Origin: Solirubrobacter phytolaccae
GTDB taxonomy: Bacteria > Actinomycetota > Thermoleophilia > Solirubrobacterales > Solirubrobacteraceae
DNA: 64,000 nucleotides
Assembly: GCF_027587195.1 (NCBI RefSeq)
Contig: NZ_JAPDDP010000002.1
Span: 1-64,000 of the forward strand
Direction: 5' to 3'
Shown: positions 49,776 to 59,167 of the stretch, piece after piece
Layout: the number at the start of each line of letters is the position of its first letter
How positions within the stretch are numbered: the first letter of the stretch is position 1
The notes under the pieces: generated by a model
Database searches by the model: none
Told to the model about the DNA's origin: nothing
Seen by the model: the letters and a program-made list of their open reading frames with translations, nothing else
Position numbers and translations under genes: made by a program

Positions 49776-51781
49776 GCGTGCAAACTCTTGGCTGGCTGGT
49801 CCTCCTGCTGCCCCTCACGGGCGCGGTGCTGATCGGCCTCACTTTCAAGGCGCTGCCCCAGCGCGTCCACGGCATCATCGGCGTGGCCGCGATCGGCCTG
49901 GCCTTCGTCGCCGCGGTGCTGATGTTCTTCGGCCTGCAGGACCGCGGTGAGGAGGAGCGTCAGCTCGTCTCCGTCGCCTGGGACTACGCGAACACGGTGG
50001 GCGTCGACGCCCAGCTCGCGATCCTGATCGACCCGCTGTCGGTCCTGATGTGCCTCGTGGTCACGGGCGTCTCGACGCTGATCCACGTCTACTCGTTCTC
50101 GTACATGGGCGGGGACCGCGGCTACACGCGCTTCTTCGCCTACCTGAACTTCTTCGTGTTCAGCATGCTGCTGCTGGTCCTGGCGGCGAACTTCTTCCTG
50201 CTCATCGTGGGCTGGGCGTTCGTCGGCGCGGCCTCGTACATGCTGATCTCGTTCTGGTACCGCCGGACCACGGCGACCAAGGCCGGCATCAAGGCCTTCG
50301 TCATCAACGTCGCCGGCGACGTCGGCCTCGTGCTCGGCGCCTACTTCATCTTCAAGGGCACCGGCACGCTCGACTTCCTGAAGAACTTCGAGCTGGTCGG
50401 CGAGGCATTCACCGAGAACCAGCCGGAGCTGGTCGCGGGCTGCATCCTGCTGCTCGTCGGCGCGTTCGCGAAGTCCGCCCAGGTCCCGTTCCACACGTGG
50501 CTCCCGGACGCCATGGAGGGCCCGACGCCGGTCTCCTCCCTGATCCACGCCGCGACGATGGTCACCGCGGGCGTCTACCTGATCGCCCGCCTGCACCCGC
50601 TCTTCGAGCACGCGCCGGACGCCGCCATGGTCGGCTCGGTCGTGGGCTGCGCGACGCTGCTGATCGCGGCGACGATCGGCCTGGTCGTGACCGACCTCAA
50701 GCGCGTCATCGCCTACTCGACGATGTCGCAGATCGGCTACATGATCATGGCCGTGTCCTCCGCGGTCTACGCGGCGGGCATGTTCCACCTGATGACGCAC
50801 GCCTTCTTCAAGGCCCTGCTCTTCATGGCGGCCGGCTCGGTCATCTCCGCGATGGGCGGCAACCAGGACCTGGACAAGATGGGCGGCTTCCGCAAGGTGA
50901 TGCCGTTCACGTTCGCGTGCATGGTCATCGGCGGCCTCGCGCTGTCGGGCATCCCGCCCTTCTCCGGCTTCTTCTCCAAGGACGAGATCCTCGCCTACAT
51001 GGTCGATCGCGGCGGGGTCTACCTCGTCATGGCGATCCTCGGCTACGTCGGCGCGCTGCTGACGGCCTTCTACACGTTCCGGATGATCTTCCGCGCCTTC
51101 TTCGGCGAGATGTCGCCGGAGGCCGAGGAGCTCTCGCACGGCCACCTCTACCACGCGCCGGAGCCGACCAACCCGGCCAACGGCGAGGTCGAGGACACCG
51201 AGGTCGGCTTCCCCGGCCCGGAGCACCACATCGCCGAGCGCGCGGGTGGCATGAAGATCGCGATGGGCGGCCTGGCCGTGCTCGCGATCGTCGGCGGCTT
51301 CCTGCAGATCCCGGGTGTCACGTCCGAGCTGCACCACTTCCTGGAGCCGACCTTCCATGACTCCGAGCTCTACGAGACGATCCATCCGTCGGCCACGGCC
51401 GAGTGGATCGGCCTCCTGGTCGGCGCCGTGATCGGCGCGACCGGCATCTTCTTCGCGTGGACGATCTACGGCAAGGGCGGCAACGCGGCCTCCTTCCAGG
51501 CCCGCTTCGCCCCCATCCACAAGGTCTTCGTCAACAAGTGGTACTTCGATGAGGCGATCGACTTCCTGATCGTGCGCCCGGCGGCCTGGCTCGGCCGCTT
51601 CGCGAACAGCACGTTCGAGCGGATCTTCGTCAACGGTGCGCTGGTCGGCGGCTCCACGGGCGCGGTTCGCGCGCTCTCGGCCGCGGTGCGCAGCCTCCAG
51701 TCCGGTTACCTCCGCTACTACGCGGCGCTGCTGCTCATCGGCTTCAGCGGTCTCGGCGCCTACTTCCTCATCTCCGCATGA
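49772..51781 (+). CDS. nuoL: NADH-quinone oxidoreductase subunit L
   Basis: 669 residues, the largest antiporter-like subunit. Key features: SYMGGDRGYTRFFAYLNFFVFSMLLLVLAANF, lysine and histidine of the proton path in AKSAQVPFHTWLPDAMEGPTPVSSLIHAATMVTAG, and MSQIGYMIMA. A roughly 45-residue hydrophilic insert (about 445-490) precedes the last segments; the C-terminal lateral helix is the region around HPSATAEWIGLLVGAVIGATGIFFAWTIY. ATGA overlaps at both ends. Confidence 0.97.
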   Translation: MSVQTLGWLVLLLPLTGAVLIGLTFKALPQRVHGIIGVAAIGLAFVAAVLMFFGLQDRGEEERQLVSVAWDYANTVGVDAQLAILIDPLSVLMCLVVTGVSTLIHVYSFSYMGGDRGYTRFFAYLNFFVFSMLLLVLAANFFLLIVGWAFVGAASYMLISFWYRRTTATKAGIKAFVINVAGDVGLVLGAYFIFKGTGTLDFLKNFELVGEAFTENQPELVAGCILLLVGAFAKSAQVPFHTWLPDAMEGPTPVSSLIHAATMVTAGVYLIARLHPLFEHAPDAAMVGSVVGCATLLIAATIGLVVTDLKRVIAYSTMSQIGYMIMAVSSAVYAAGMFHLMTHAFFKALLFMAAGSVISAMGGNQDLDKMGGFRKVMPFTFACMVIGGLALSGIPPFSGFFSKDEILAYMVDRGGVYLVMAILGYVGALLTAFYTFRMIFRAFFGEMSPEAEELSHGHLYHAPEPTNPANGEVEDTEVGFPGPEHHIAERAGGMKIAMGGLAVLAIVGGFLQIPGVTSELHHFLEPTFHDSELYETIHPSATAEWIGLLVGAVIGATGIFFAWTIYGKGGNAASFQARFAPIHKVFVNKWYFDEAIDFLIVRPAAWLGRFANSTFERIFVNGALVGGSTGAVRALSAAVRSLQSGYLRYYAALLLIGFSGLGAYFLISA

Positions 51782-53247
51782 CCATCCACCTGAGCATCCT
51801 CGTCTTCTTCCCGCTGATCGCGGGCCTGCTCGCGGCGTTCTCGCCGGGTTCCCTGGCCCCGAAGATCCTGCTGATCGGCACGATCATCCCGCTCGTCTAC
51901 ACGGCGTACATGATCACCGACTTCGACGCGGGGGCGGGCCTGCAGCACGTCACCGACGACGCGTGGATCACCGAGCTGGGCATCCGCTACAAGCTCGGCG
52001 TCGACGGCCTGAACCTGTGGCTGATCGCGCTGACCACGGTCATCGCGTTCGCCTCGGCGATCTGGCTGATCGTCCGCCCGCCGGCTGAGCGGGTCGGGCT
52101 CTTCTGCTTCCACTTCGCGCTCGGCGAGACCGCCGTGCTCGGCGCGTTCGTCTCGCAGGACCTGGCGCTCTTCGTCCTGTTCTTCGACCTGATGCTGGTG
52201 CCGTTCTACTTCCTCGTCGGCCAGTGGGGCACCGGGGACCGCGCCGCGGCCGCGCTGAAGATGGTCATCTACACGCTGGTCGGCTCGCTGCTGATGCTCG
52301 CCGCCGCGGTGGCGACGGCCGCGCTCACCAACCCGGACGCCCCGATCACGTTCGTGATCAGCGAGCTGCAGGCGAACCCGCTGCCCGAGACCACGCAGAA
52401 GTGGCTCTTCATCGCGTTCGCGCTCGCGTTCCTGATCAAGATGCCGGCCTTCCCGTTCCAGGGGTGGATGCCGGACGCCTACAAGGCGATGCCGCTGCCG
52501 GCGCTCGCCTTCTTCTCCGGCGTCGTGTCCAAGGTCGCCGCCTACGGGTTCCTGAAGCTCGTCTTGCCGCTGTTCCCGGCCGCGACCAACGACTGGAACG
52601 TGATCCTGCTCGTGCTGGCCGTGATCTCGATCCTCTACGGCTCGATCCAGGCCTTCACGCAGACCAACGCGCGCCTGATCCTGGGCTACTCGTCGGTCGC
52701 GCAGCTCGGCTTCATCACGCTCGGCATCTTCGCCATGGACTCCGACGCGGCGGGCGCCCAGGGCGCGCTGCTGCAGTCGATCAACCACGGCCTGGTCGTC
52801 GCGCCGCTGTTCTTCGTGATCGCGCTGCTCGCCGAGCGGGCGGGCGGCTCGGAGGACATCCGCGACTACGGCGGGATCGCGTTCCGCGCGCCGATCCTGG
52901 CCGCGTTGTTCTTGATCGTCGCCCTGGCGACGCTGGCGATGCCGGGCTCGGCGAACTTCGCGGGTGAGTTCCTGATCCTGCTCGGCGCCTTCTCCTCGGT
53001 GCAGTTCCTGGCCTTCGTGGCCTCGGTCGGCGTGATCCTCGCGTCGGTCTACGCGCTGCGCATGTACATCCGCTCGATGCACAACCGGGTGGGCGAGAAG
53101 GTGACGTCGTTCGAGATGAGCTTGCGCGACGGCTTGGTGCTCGTGCCTCTCGTGATCGCGATCATCGCGTTCGCGCTGTACCCGCAGCTCGCGCTGGACG
53201 CGGGCGAGGCGACGGTTCGGTCCACGGTGGAAGCGGTGCTGCGATGA
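51778..53247 (+). CDS. nuoM: NADH-quinone oxidoreductase subunit M
   Basis: 489 residues, about 14 membrane segments. Antiporter-like core: HFALGETAVLGAFVSQDLALFVLFFDLMLVPFYFLVGQWG (with the conserved Glu), LAFLIKMPAFPFQGWMPDAYKAMPLPALAFFSGVVSKVAAYG and SSVAQLGFITLGIFA. Full length. ATGA overlaps with nuoL and nuoN. Confidence 0.97.
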   Translation: MTIHLSILVFFPLIAGLLAAFSPGSLAPKILLIGTIIPLVYTAYMITDFDAGAGLQHVTDDAWITELGIRYKLGVDGLNLWLIALTTVIAFASAIWLIVRPPAERVGLFCFHFALGETAVLGAFVSQDLALFVLFFDLMLVPFYFLVGQWGTGDRAAAALKMVIYTLVGSLLMLAAAVATAALTNPDAPITFVISELQANPLPETTQKWLFIAFALAFLIKMPAFPFQGWMPDAYKAMPLPALAFFSGVVSKVAAYGFLKLVLPLFPAATNDWNVILLVLAVISILYGSIQAFTQTNARLILGYSSVAQLGFITLGIFAMDSDAAGAQGALLQSINHGLVVAPLFFVIALLAERAGGSEDIRDYGGIAFRAPILAALFLIVALATLAMPGSANFAGEFLILLGAFSSVQFLAFVASVGVILASVYALRMYIRSMHNRVGEKVTSFEMSLRDGLVLVPLVIAIIAFALYPQLALDAGEATVRSTVEAVLR

Positions 53248-54866
53248 GCTCGGTGTTCGCACAGGCGACGACCAAGGGTCCGCCGATCAACTGGGAGGCC
53301 CTCTCCCCGTTCATCGCGCTCGTGGTCGGCGCGTGCGTCGTGCTGCTGATCGGCCTCGCGCGCGGTGCCTTCATCCGCCGGCAGGTCGTGCCGGTGCTGA
53401 CGCTCATCACGCTCGGCGTCACCGCCGGGCTGGGCATCTGGCAGTGGGACACCAACGAGGCGATCATCTCCGGGGCGCTGAAGGTGGACAACCTGACGCT
53501 CGCGCTGACGATGATCTTCGTCGCGGGCGGCATCGCCGCGACGTTCCTGTCCTGGCGCTCGATCGCGACGGTCGAGGCGGGCGAGGGCGAGTACTACGCG
53601 CTCATGCTCACGTCGATCCTGGGCATGCTCGTCCTGGTGGCGGCCAACGACCTGGTCGTGCTGTTCATCGGCTTCGAGCTGCTGTCGATCCCGCTGTACG
53701 TGCTGTGCGCGACGCACATGCGCCGCGAGCAGTCGCTCGAGTCGGGCCTGAAGTACCTGATCATCGGCTCGGTCGGCTCGGCCACGCTGCTCTACGGCCT
53801 GGCGCTGCTCTACGGCGCCGCCGGTGGCACGAACTACGCCGACATCGCCGCGGTCGGTTCGGCGATGGCCGACGACGTGCTCTTCCTCACGGGCATCGCG
53901 CTCGTGATGGCCGGCCTGGCGTTCAAGGCCTCGGTCGCGCCGTTCCACCAGTGGACCCCGGACGTCTACGAGGGCGCGCCGACCCCGGTCACCGGCTTCA
54001 TGGCGGTCGCCACCAAGGCCGCGGCCTTCGGCGTGATCATCCGCCTGTTCGACGTCGCGCTGATCGACGCCACGGTCACCTGGGCCCCGGCCTTCGCGAC
54101 CCTGGCCGTGATCACGATCATCGTCGGCAACGTCGGCGCGATCGGCCAGTCGTCCCTGAAGCGCATGCTGGCCTACTCGTCGGTCGCGCAGGCGGGCTAC
54201 ATGATCGCCGGCGTGGTCGTCACGACCCAGCTCGGCATCTCCGCGGTGGTCTTCTACCTCGCGATCTACGTCGTCATGAACCTGGGCGCCTTCGCCGTCA
54301 TCACGGCGCGCGAGCGGGAGACCGGCCTCGGCGACGACATCTCCTCGCTCTACGGCCTCGGCCGTGACCGGCCGCTGCTGGCCTGGCCGATGACGATCTC
54401 GATGCTCGCCCTGGCGGGCTTCCCGGTCACGGCGGGCTTCTTCGGCAAGATCTACCTGATCAACGCCGCCGTCGACAACGGCTACGCCTGGCTCGGCGTC
54501 GCGATCGTGATCGGCTCCGCGATCTCCCTCGCCTACTACCTGCGCGTGGTCGCGGCGGTCTGGATGCGCGAGGCGCCCGCGACCTCGCTCACCCTCTCGG
54601 CCCGCCCGATCATGGCCGGCGGCTCCCAGGAGGCCGACGACGAGGCCCGCGCGGCGGGCATCGAGCCCGGCGCCGACACCGGCCGCGTCATCGCCGACGA
54701 CTTCGCCGAGCCGTCGATCGCCGTCAGCGGCCCGCGGCTCTCGCAGCCCGAGGTCGTCTTCGTGGCCATCGTCTGCTCGATCGTGACGATCGCGTTCGGC
54801 GTCTACCCCGAGCCGCTGATGGACGTCGCCCGCGACGCGGGCGCGGCGTTCTCGTCGCTGCTGTAG
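53244..54866 (+). CDS. nuoN: NADH-quinone oxidoreductase subunit N
   Basis: 540 residues, about 14 membrane segments. Antiporter-like core: ANDLVVLFIGFELLSIPLYVLCATHMRREQSLESGLKYLIIGS and GLAFKASVAPFHQWTPDVYEGAPTPVTGFMAVATKAAAFG, then SSVAQAGYMIAG. A roughly 60-residue Ala/Asp/Glu-rich hydrophilic insert (about 445-505) lies before the last segment, longer than in most NuoN. It is the last gene of the operon and is followed by a strong terminator. Confidence 0.97.
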   Translation: MSSVFAQATTKGPPINWEALSPFIALVVGACVVLLIGLARGAFIRRQVVPVLTLITLGVTAGLGIWQWDTNEAIISGALKVDNLTLALTMIFVAGGIAATFLSWRSIATVEAGEGEYYALMLTSILGMLVLVAANDLVVLFIGFELLSIPLYVLCATHMRREQSLESGLKYLIIGSVGSATLLYGLALLYGAAGGTNYADIAAVGSAMADDVLFLTGIALVMAGLAFKASVAPFHQWTPDVYEGAPTPVTGFMAVATKAAAFGVIIRLFDVALIDATVTWAPAFATLAVITIIVGNVGAIGQSSLKRMLAYSSVAQAGYMIAGVVVTTQLGISAVVFYLAIYVVMNLGAFAVITARERETGLGDDISSLYGLGRDRPLLAWPMTISMLALAGFPVTAGFFGKIYLINAAVDNGYAWLGVAIVIGSAISLAYYLRVVAAVWMREAPATSLTLSARPIMAGGSQEADDEARAAGIEPGADTGRVIADDFAEPSIAVSGPRLSQPEVVFVAIVCSIVTIAFGVYPEPLMDVARDAGAAFSSLL

Positions 54867-54896
54867 TCACCCGCTGACATAGCGGTTGGAGTTTCT

Positions 54897-54931
54897 CGCC
54901 CCCCGGCTGATCCCCGGGGGGCGAACTTTTT
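54897..54931 (+). terminator. Rho-independent terminator of the nuo operon
   Basis: A perfect 10-bp stem CGCCCCCCGG / CCGGGGGGCG with a 7-nt loop, followed by AACTTTTT. It begins 31 bp after the nuoN stop and is the clearest intrinsic terminator in the window. Confidence 0.93.
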
Positions 54932-54952
54932 CTGGACCGCCCTATCAGGGTC

Positions 54953-56131
54953 GTGCACAAGCGACCCACCGCCGGCCAGGCCACCACGGAGTACATCGCC
55001 GTCATCGCCCTCCTCGCGGCGGTGTTCGTCCTGGCCGCGCCGGCGGTGGGCGCCCCCTCGATCGGGCGCCTCGTCATCGAGCAGATGCAGCGCGCCCTCT
55101 GCATCGCGGGGATGGACATCTGCGACGCGCAGATGGCCCGCGAGGCGGGACTCGCCCCGTGCCCGATGGGCTCGGACCTGACCGGCCGCGAGGTCAGCGC
55201 GACAGCGTTCAGCATCGAAGTGGGTCACCGCTGGACCCTCACCGTCACGCCCAACTCGGACGGGACGGTCTCGATCATGCGCACGGCGAGCGGCCACGCG
55301 GGGGTCGTGGACGGGTTCAGCCCCGAGCTCTCGCTCGGTCCGGTCAAGTTCGAAGTCGGTGGTGAAGCCGGGGCGAAAGCACGAGTCCAGGGCGCATACG
55401 GGTGGACGTTCCCGAACCAGGCCGCGGCCGACGAGTTCATCGAGTCGAACCTCAAGGAGCTGCGGGCGGACCGCTGGCCCCAGCACTGGGTATCGGTCGA
55501 GGGCTCCGGAGAGGTCTCGGCGATGGTCGGCCTCGCGCTCGGCGGCGACGTCCGTGAGCGGCTGGACCTCGTCGGGTTCAGTGGCTCCGGGCACGGAGCC
55601 ATCGGCGCGCGCCTGGTTCACGCCGGCAACGTCGTCACGGTCTACGGCCGCGCGACGCTGGACGGGCCTGAGCTGGCACGGGCGCTCATGCCGACGATCG
55701 GCCGTGGCCGCGAGGACTGGGTCGTCGAGTACACGTTCGACGGCAACGGTCCCCGTGAGCTCGCGTTCCGCCGTGTCGAGCCCAGCGACCGCGACAGCCG
55801 GCAGACGGAGACGGTGGCGCGACTGGACCTGCGCGATCCCACGAACGCCGCGGCCGCGCGACCCCTGCTCGACGCCCGGCTCCCCTGGGGTCCGGAGGAA
55901 CGCGCCGCCTTCGCGGTCGCGGGGGCGCGGATCGCCTCGCACGGGACGATCGAGCGAACCGTCTCGTCCGTCTCCGACGACTCACGCGGGATCTCCGGCT
56001 CGGTGCGAGGTGGCGCCAAGTTCGGCGGGAGCGCGAAGAAGATCGACGTGCATCGCTCGCTCGTTGAAGCGTCGGCGCGGACCGGTGGGTACGACCGGCG
56101 GCGGCTCGACTGTCAGGTGCCGTCCAAGTGA
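54953..56131 (+). CDS. Pilin-like (Flp/TadE-type) N-terminus fused to a large secreted domain
   Basis: 392 residues from GTG 54953. The N-terminus HKRPTAGQATTEYIAVIALLAAVFVLAAPAVG is a class III prepilin signal: short basic lead, cut after Gly8, then QATTEY with the essential +5-type Glu and a hydrophobic helix. Unlike Flp pilins (about 60 residues), some 340 residues follow, with four early cysteines and long beta-like stretches. It may be a minor pilin-like surface protein or a cargo displayed by a Tad system, but no tad genes are nearby. The end overlaps the convergent VOC gene by 19 bp. I do not recognise the large domain. Confidence 0.72.
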   Translation: MHKRPTAGQATTEYIAVIALLAAVFVLAAPAVGAPSIGRLVIEQMQRALCIAGMDICDAQMAREAGLAPCPMGSDLTGREVSATAFSIEVGHRWTLTVTPNSDGTVSIMRTASGHAGVVDGFSPELSLGPVKFEVGGEAGAKARVQGAYGWTFPNQAAADEFIESNLKELRADRWPQHWVSVEGSGEVSAMVGLALGGDVRERLDLVGFSGSGHGAIGARLVHAGNVVTVYGRATLDGPELARALMPTIGRGREDWVVEYTFDGNGPRELAFRRVEPSDRDSRQTETVARLDLRDPTNAAAARPLLDARLPWGPEERAAFAVAGARIASHGTIERTVSSVSDDSRGISGSVRGGAKFGGSAKKIDVHRSLVEASARTGGYDRRRLDCQVPSK

Positions 56132-56517
56132 TGGGCGACGTCCCACGTCCAGAGCTCGACGACGTTGCCGTCGGGGTCGTCGATGTAGGCGGCGCGGGAG
56201 TTCGGGAGGGTGCCGAACTCGTGCTCGCGGACGTCGAGGCCGGCGGCGCGCAGGTGGCTGACGGCGTCGGCGTAGTCGCCCGGGAGGATGTGCATCGCGA
56301 AGTGGACGTGAACGCCGCCGCGCCCTCTTTCGAGGCCGACCTGCGGGCGCCAGAGGCCGATTCGGGTGCGATCGCCGGCCATCACCCAGATCGCTTCGCG
56401 GTCGGGCCAGCGGTCCACGACCGGCAGGCCGAGGATTCCGGCGTAGAACGCCTCGGCCGCGGCAAGGTCGACGACTTCGAGCACAAGCTCACTCACGCCC
56501 GTCACAGGAATTCCCAT
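56113..56517 (-). CDS. VOC-family (glyoxalase/bleomycin-resistance-like) protein
   Basis: 134 residues from ATG 56517. The vicinal-oxygen-chelate fold is indicated by SELVLEVVDLAAAEAFYAGILGLPVVDRWPD...IWVMAGDRTRIGLWRPQ and the C-terminal GLDVREHEFGTLPNSRAAYIDDPDGNVVELWTW. Metal-ligand candidates are the histidines in VHVHFAMH and the final Glu. It could be a lyase, dioxygenase or drug-binding protein; no substrate can be named. It is divergent from the tandem ThyX gene. Confidence 0.88.
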   Translation of the reverse strand: MGIPVTGVSELVLEVVDLAAAEAFYAGILGLPVVDRWPDREAIWVMAGDRTRIGLWRPQVGLERGRGGVHVHFAMHILPGDYADAVSHLRAAGLDVREHEFGTLPNSRAAYIDDPDGNVVELWTWDVAHHLDGT

Positions 56518-56568
56518 CGTGCGGGAATGATGCCGAGTCGGTCCACCGCCCCCGATAAGTTGGAGGGC

Positions 56569-58146
56569 GTGGAGACCTTCACGCCGTCTGAGCGCGCCCT
56601 GCTTGCCCCCCACTTCTCGAACGTGGACGGGCCGGTGTTCGCGCTCGTCGACCTGCCGGAGACCGTGAAGGCGGCGATGTTCGCCCGCTATTCACGCTAC
56701 CCCGGCACGTTGCGGCGGCTGTTCCTGGACGAGTTCGCGGAGACGCTGCCGGGCGGCGCGGGCGTGGGCGCGGATGTCGAGGGCGCACGGGCGGCGGAGC
56801 TGTTCGAGCGGATCTTCGTCGGCTACGGCGACGACTCGGTGGCGCAGCTGGGCGGCATGCACGTCGCGGTCGAGTGGTGCTCGAACGTGCTGACGAAGGT
56901 GCTGCAGCGGCCGCGGCTGGCCGGGTACCTCGAGCAGTCGACGCGCTACATCGCGTACGACGCGCCGATGCCCGGTGGCGGGTACCGCTACTACCGCGAC
57001 GAGGCGCTCGGGCCCGAGTACGTCGCGTCGATGGACTTCCTCTTCGACGCCTACTCGCGGGCGCTGCCGCAGGTGAGCGCTTGGGTGGACGCGTCGTACC
57101 CCGTCTCGGCCGGTGAGCCGGAGGCCGCGCGCAAGCGGGCCGTGAAGGCCAAGGCGCTGGATCTGCTGCGCGGGCTGCTCCCCGCCGCCTCGCTCTCGCA
57201 CATGGGCATCTACGCGTCCGGCCAGGCGTACGAGCAGCTGATCATGCACCTGCTCGCGCACCCGCTGCCGGAGGCGCGCCTGTGCGGGCAGCGGATGCTG
57301 GAGGCGGTCAAGGCCGTCATCCCGAGCTTCGTCTCGCGCGTGGAGCGCGAGGGCCGCGGCGACGTCTGGATCGGCTACCTGGGCGAGCGCCGCGCCGCGG
57401 AGCAGCGCTGGGTCGAGCGACTCGGGCTGGACCGTGACGAGGCCGCCGAGGAGCGCTCATCCGTGCGGCTCATCCACGTGGATGGCGACGAGAACCAGCT
57501 GCTCGCCGCGCTGCTGTTCGAGGGCGCCGGCGTGCCCGAGGAGCGCACGCTCGCCGCGGTCGCGGACATGACGGACGAGGCGCGGGCGGCGATGCTCGGC
57601 GAGCTCGTCGGTGAGCGCACGAACCGCCGCCACCGGCCGGGCCGTGGCTTCGAGGCGCTGCGCTACCGGTTCGAGATCGTCTCCGACTACGGCGCCTTCC
57701 GCGACCTGCAGCGCCACCGGATGCTCACCGTCCAGTGGCAGTCGCTCACGCCGGACCTCGGCGCCGAGGTGCCGGAGGAGGTCGTCGCGGCCGGCTGTGG
57801 CGACCTGTACGCGGAGGCGCTGGACCGCTCGCGCGCCGAGTACGAGCGCCTGCGCGAAGCCGGGCTGTCCGAAGCCGCGCCGTACGCGCTGTGCCTCGGC
57901 TACCGGATCCGCTACCTGCTGGACCTCAACGCGCGGGAGGCGATGCACCTCACCGAGCTGCGCTCCGCCCGTGAAGGTCACTCCAGCTACCGCGCGGTCG
58001 CCCAGGCGATGCACAGCGCGATCGCCGAGGTCCACCCCGCCGTGGCCGCGACGATGAAGCACGTGGACCACTCGACCGAGCCGCGCCTGGAGCGCATCCT
58101 GGCCGAGATCCGCGGCGAGTCCCGCCGCGAGCCGCTCACCGCGTGA
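56569..58146 (+). CDS. thyX: Tandem-domain FAD-dependent thymidylate synthase-like protein
   Basis: 525 residues from GTG 56569 (VETFTP, matching the usual family start; ATG 56527/56530 would add 13-14). It contains two ThyX-like domains. In the first (about 1-240) the motif reads QRPRLAGYLEQSTRY: R-P-R-x7-S with STRY, so the His of RHR is Pro. In the second (about 330-525) it reads LQRHRMLTVQWQSLTP: intact R-H-R-x7-S but no R-Y after it. Canonical ThyX is about 220-260 residues with RHR-x7-S. The fusion may form one active site from complementary halves. It would make dTMP from dUMP with methylene-THF and FADH2, if active. Confidence 0.82.
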   Translation: METFTPSERALLAPHFSNVDGPVFALVDLPETVKAAMFARYSRYPGTLRRLFLDEFAETLPGGAGVGADVEGARAAELFERIFVGYGDDSVAQLGGMHVAVEWCSNVLTKVLQRPRLAGYLEQSTRYIAYDAPMPGGGYRYYRDEALGPEYVASMDFLFDAYSRALPQVSAWVDASYPVSAGEPEAARKRAVKAKALDLLRGLLPAASLSHMGIYASGQAYEQLIMHLLAHPLPEARLCGQRMLEAVKAVIPSFVSRVEREGRGDVWIGYLGERRAAEQRWVERLGLDRDEAAEERSSVRLIHVDGDENQLLAALLFEGAGVPEERTLAAVADMTDEARAAMLGELVGERTNRRHRPGRGFEALRYRFEIVSDYGAFRDLQRHRMLTVQWQSLTPDLGAEVPEEVVAAGCGDLYAEALDRSRAEYERLREAGLSEAAPYALCLGYRIRYLLDLNAREAMHLTELRSAREGHSSYRAVAQAMHSAIAEVHPAVAATMKHVDHSTEPRLERILAEIRGESRREPLTA

Positions 58147-58511
58147 GCGCGGGCGACGAGATCCTCGAAGCGGCGGAGCGGCGCTCCGCCGCGCTGGTCG
58201 CGCGTGACCCGGACCGGCTGCGCGAGCTCCATCATCCGGACCTGCGCTGGACGACCCACCGCGGCGACGTCCGCGACCGTGCCGCGTACATCGCCGGCAA
58301 CACCGAAGGCGACCTCGTCTGGCGCGCCCAGCACCTGCTCGAGGCGGAGGTCCTCGTCGTCGGCGACACCGCCGTGCTGGTCGCCGTCGTCCACGACGAG
58401 TTCGAGCGCGACGGCGAGCCCGGCGCGCTGGACATGCCGCTCACCCTCACCTGGGTGCGCGAGGAGGGCGCGTGGCGCGTGCTCGCCGCGCACGCCGGCC
58501 CGCCGCGCTAG
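58143..58511 (+). CDS. NTF2/SnoaL-like (DUF4440-type) protein
   Basis: 122 residues from GTG 58143 overlapping the thyX stop (GTGA). The fold is indicated by EILEAAERRSAALVARDPDRLRELHHPDLRWTTHRGDVRDRAAYIAG...VVGDTAVLVAVVHDEFE...LTLTWVREEGAWRVLAAHAG. These small cone-shaped domains act as enzymes or ligand binders; no catalytic signature allows assignment. Its last 40 bp overlap the nuclease gene in another frame on the same strand. Confidence 0.85.
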   Translation: MSAGDEILEAAERRSAALVARDPDRLRELHHPDLRWTTHRGDVRDRAAYIAGNTEGDLVWRAQHLLEAEVLVVGDTAVLVAVVHDEFERDGEPGALDMPLTLTWVREEGAWRVLAAHAGPPR

Positions 58512-59137
58512 CGGCGCTCGCGCTCGCGCTCGCCGGCTGCGCCGACCTCGACGCCACCGCGGACCGCAACTGCTCGGACTTCACGAGCCAGCGCGAGGCG
58601 CAGACCTGGCACGAGGACCATCCACAAGCCGGCCTCGACGCGGACGGCAACGGCTACGCGTGCGAATCACTCGCCGGCCCGGCCCGAGCGGCCGGCTCCG
58701 CCGCACGCCGCGCGCGCGTGATCCGCGTCGTCGACGGCGACACGATCAAGGTGGAGCTGGACGGCGGCCGCCTGGATACCGTCCGGCTCGTCGGGATCGA
58801 CACCCCGGAGAGCAAGCGCCCCCAGACCCCCGTCGAGTGCGGCTCGAAGAAGGCCGCCTCGACCTTGCGCCGGCTCGTGGAAGGCCGAGACGTCCTACTG
58901 CGGCGGGACGCGACCCAGGACGCCGTCGACAAGTACGGCCGCGCGCTCGCCTACGTGGAGGCCGACGGCAAGGACGCCGGCGAGGCGATGGTCGCGAGCG
59001 GCTGGGCGAAGCCGTACGTGTACGGCGGGGTGGAGTTCACGCGCGTGGGCGCGTACCGCGCGGCGCTGCGCGAGGCCGCGGCGCGGCGCGCGGGTGTCCA
59101 CGGCTCGTGCGGCGGGGACTTTCACCGCGCCGCGTGA
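58472..59137 (+). CDS. Lipoprotein with excalibur and SNase (thermonuclease) domains
   Basis: 221 residues from GTG 58472. The signal sequence AALAALALALAGC gives a lipobox at Cys23. An excalibur calcium-binding domain (about 33-67; NCSDFTSQREAQTWHEDHPQ...DADGNGYACESL) is followed by a staphylococcal-nuclease fold (about 80-195) with VVDGDTIKV, RLVGIDTPES and GRALAYVEADGK, holding the Asp, Arg, Thr, Glu and second Arg of the active site. It should be an exported Ca2+-dependent DNA/RNA nuclease tethered outside the cell. The start lies 40 bp inside the preceding gene. Confidence 0.9.
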   Translation: MARARRARRPAALAALALALAGCADLDATADRNCSDFTSQREAQTWHEDHPQAGLDADGNGYACESLAGPARAAGSAARRARVIRVVDGDTIKVELDGGRLDTVRLVGIDTPESKRPQTPVECGSKKAASTLRRLVEGRDVLLRRDATQDAVDKYGRALAYVEADGKDAGEAMVASGWAKPYVYGGVEFTRVGAYRAALREAAARRAGVHGSCGGDFHRAA

Positions 59138-59167
59138 ACGGCGAGCACACCGCACACCGACCCGCGG

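Noticed and set aside
49766-53262. Two long minus-strand open frames across nuoL-nuoM
   Set aside because: Shadows of the antiporter-like subunits. They are highly charged where the real proteins are membrane-spanning.
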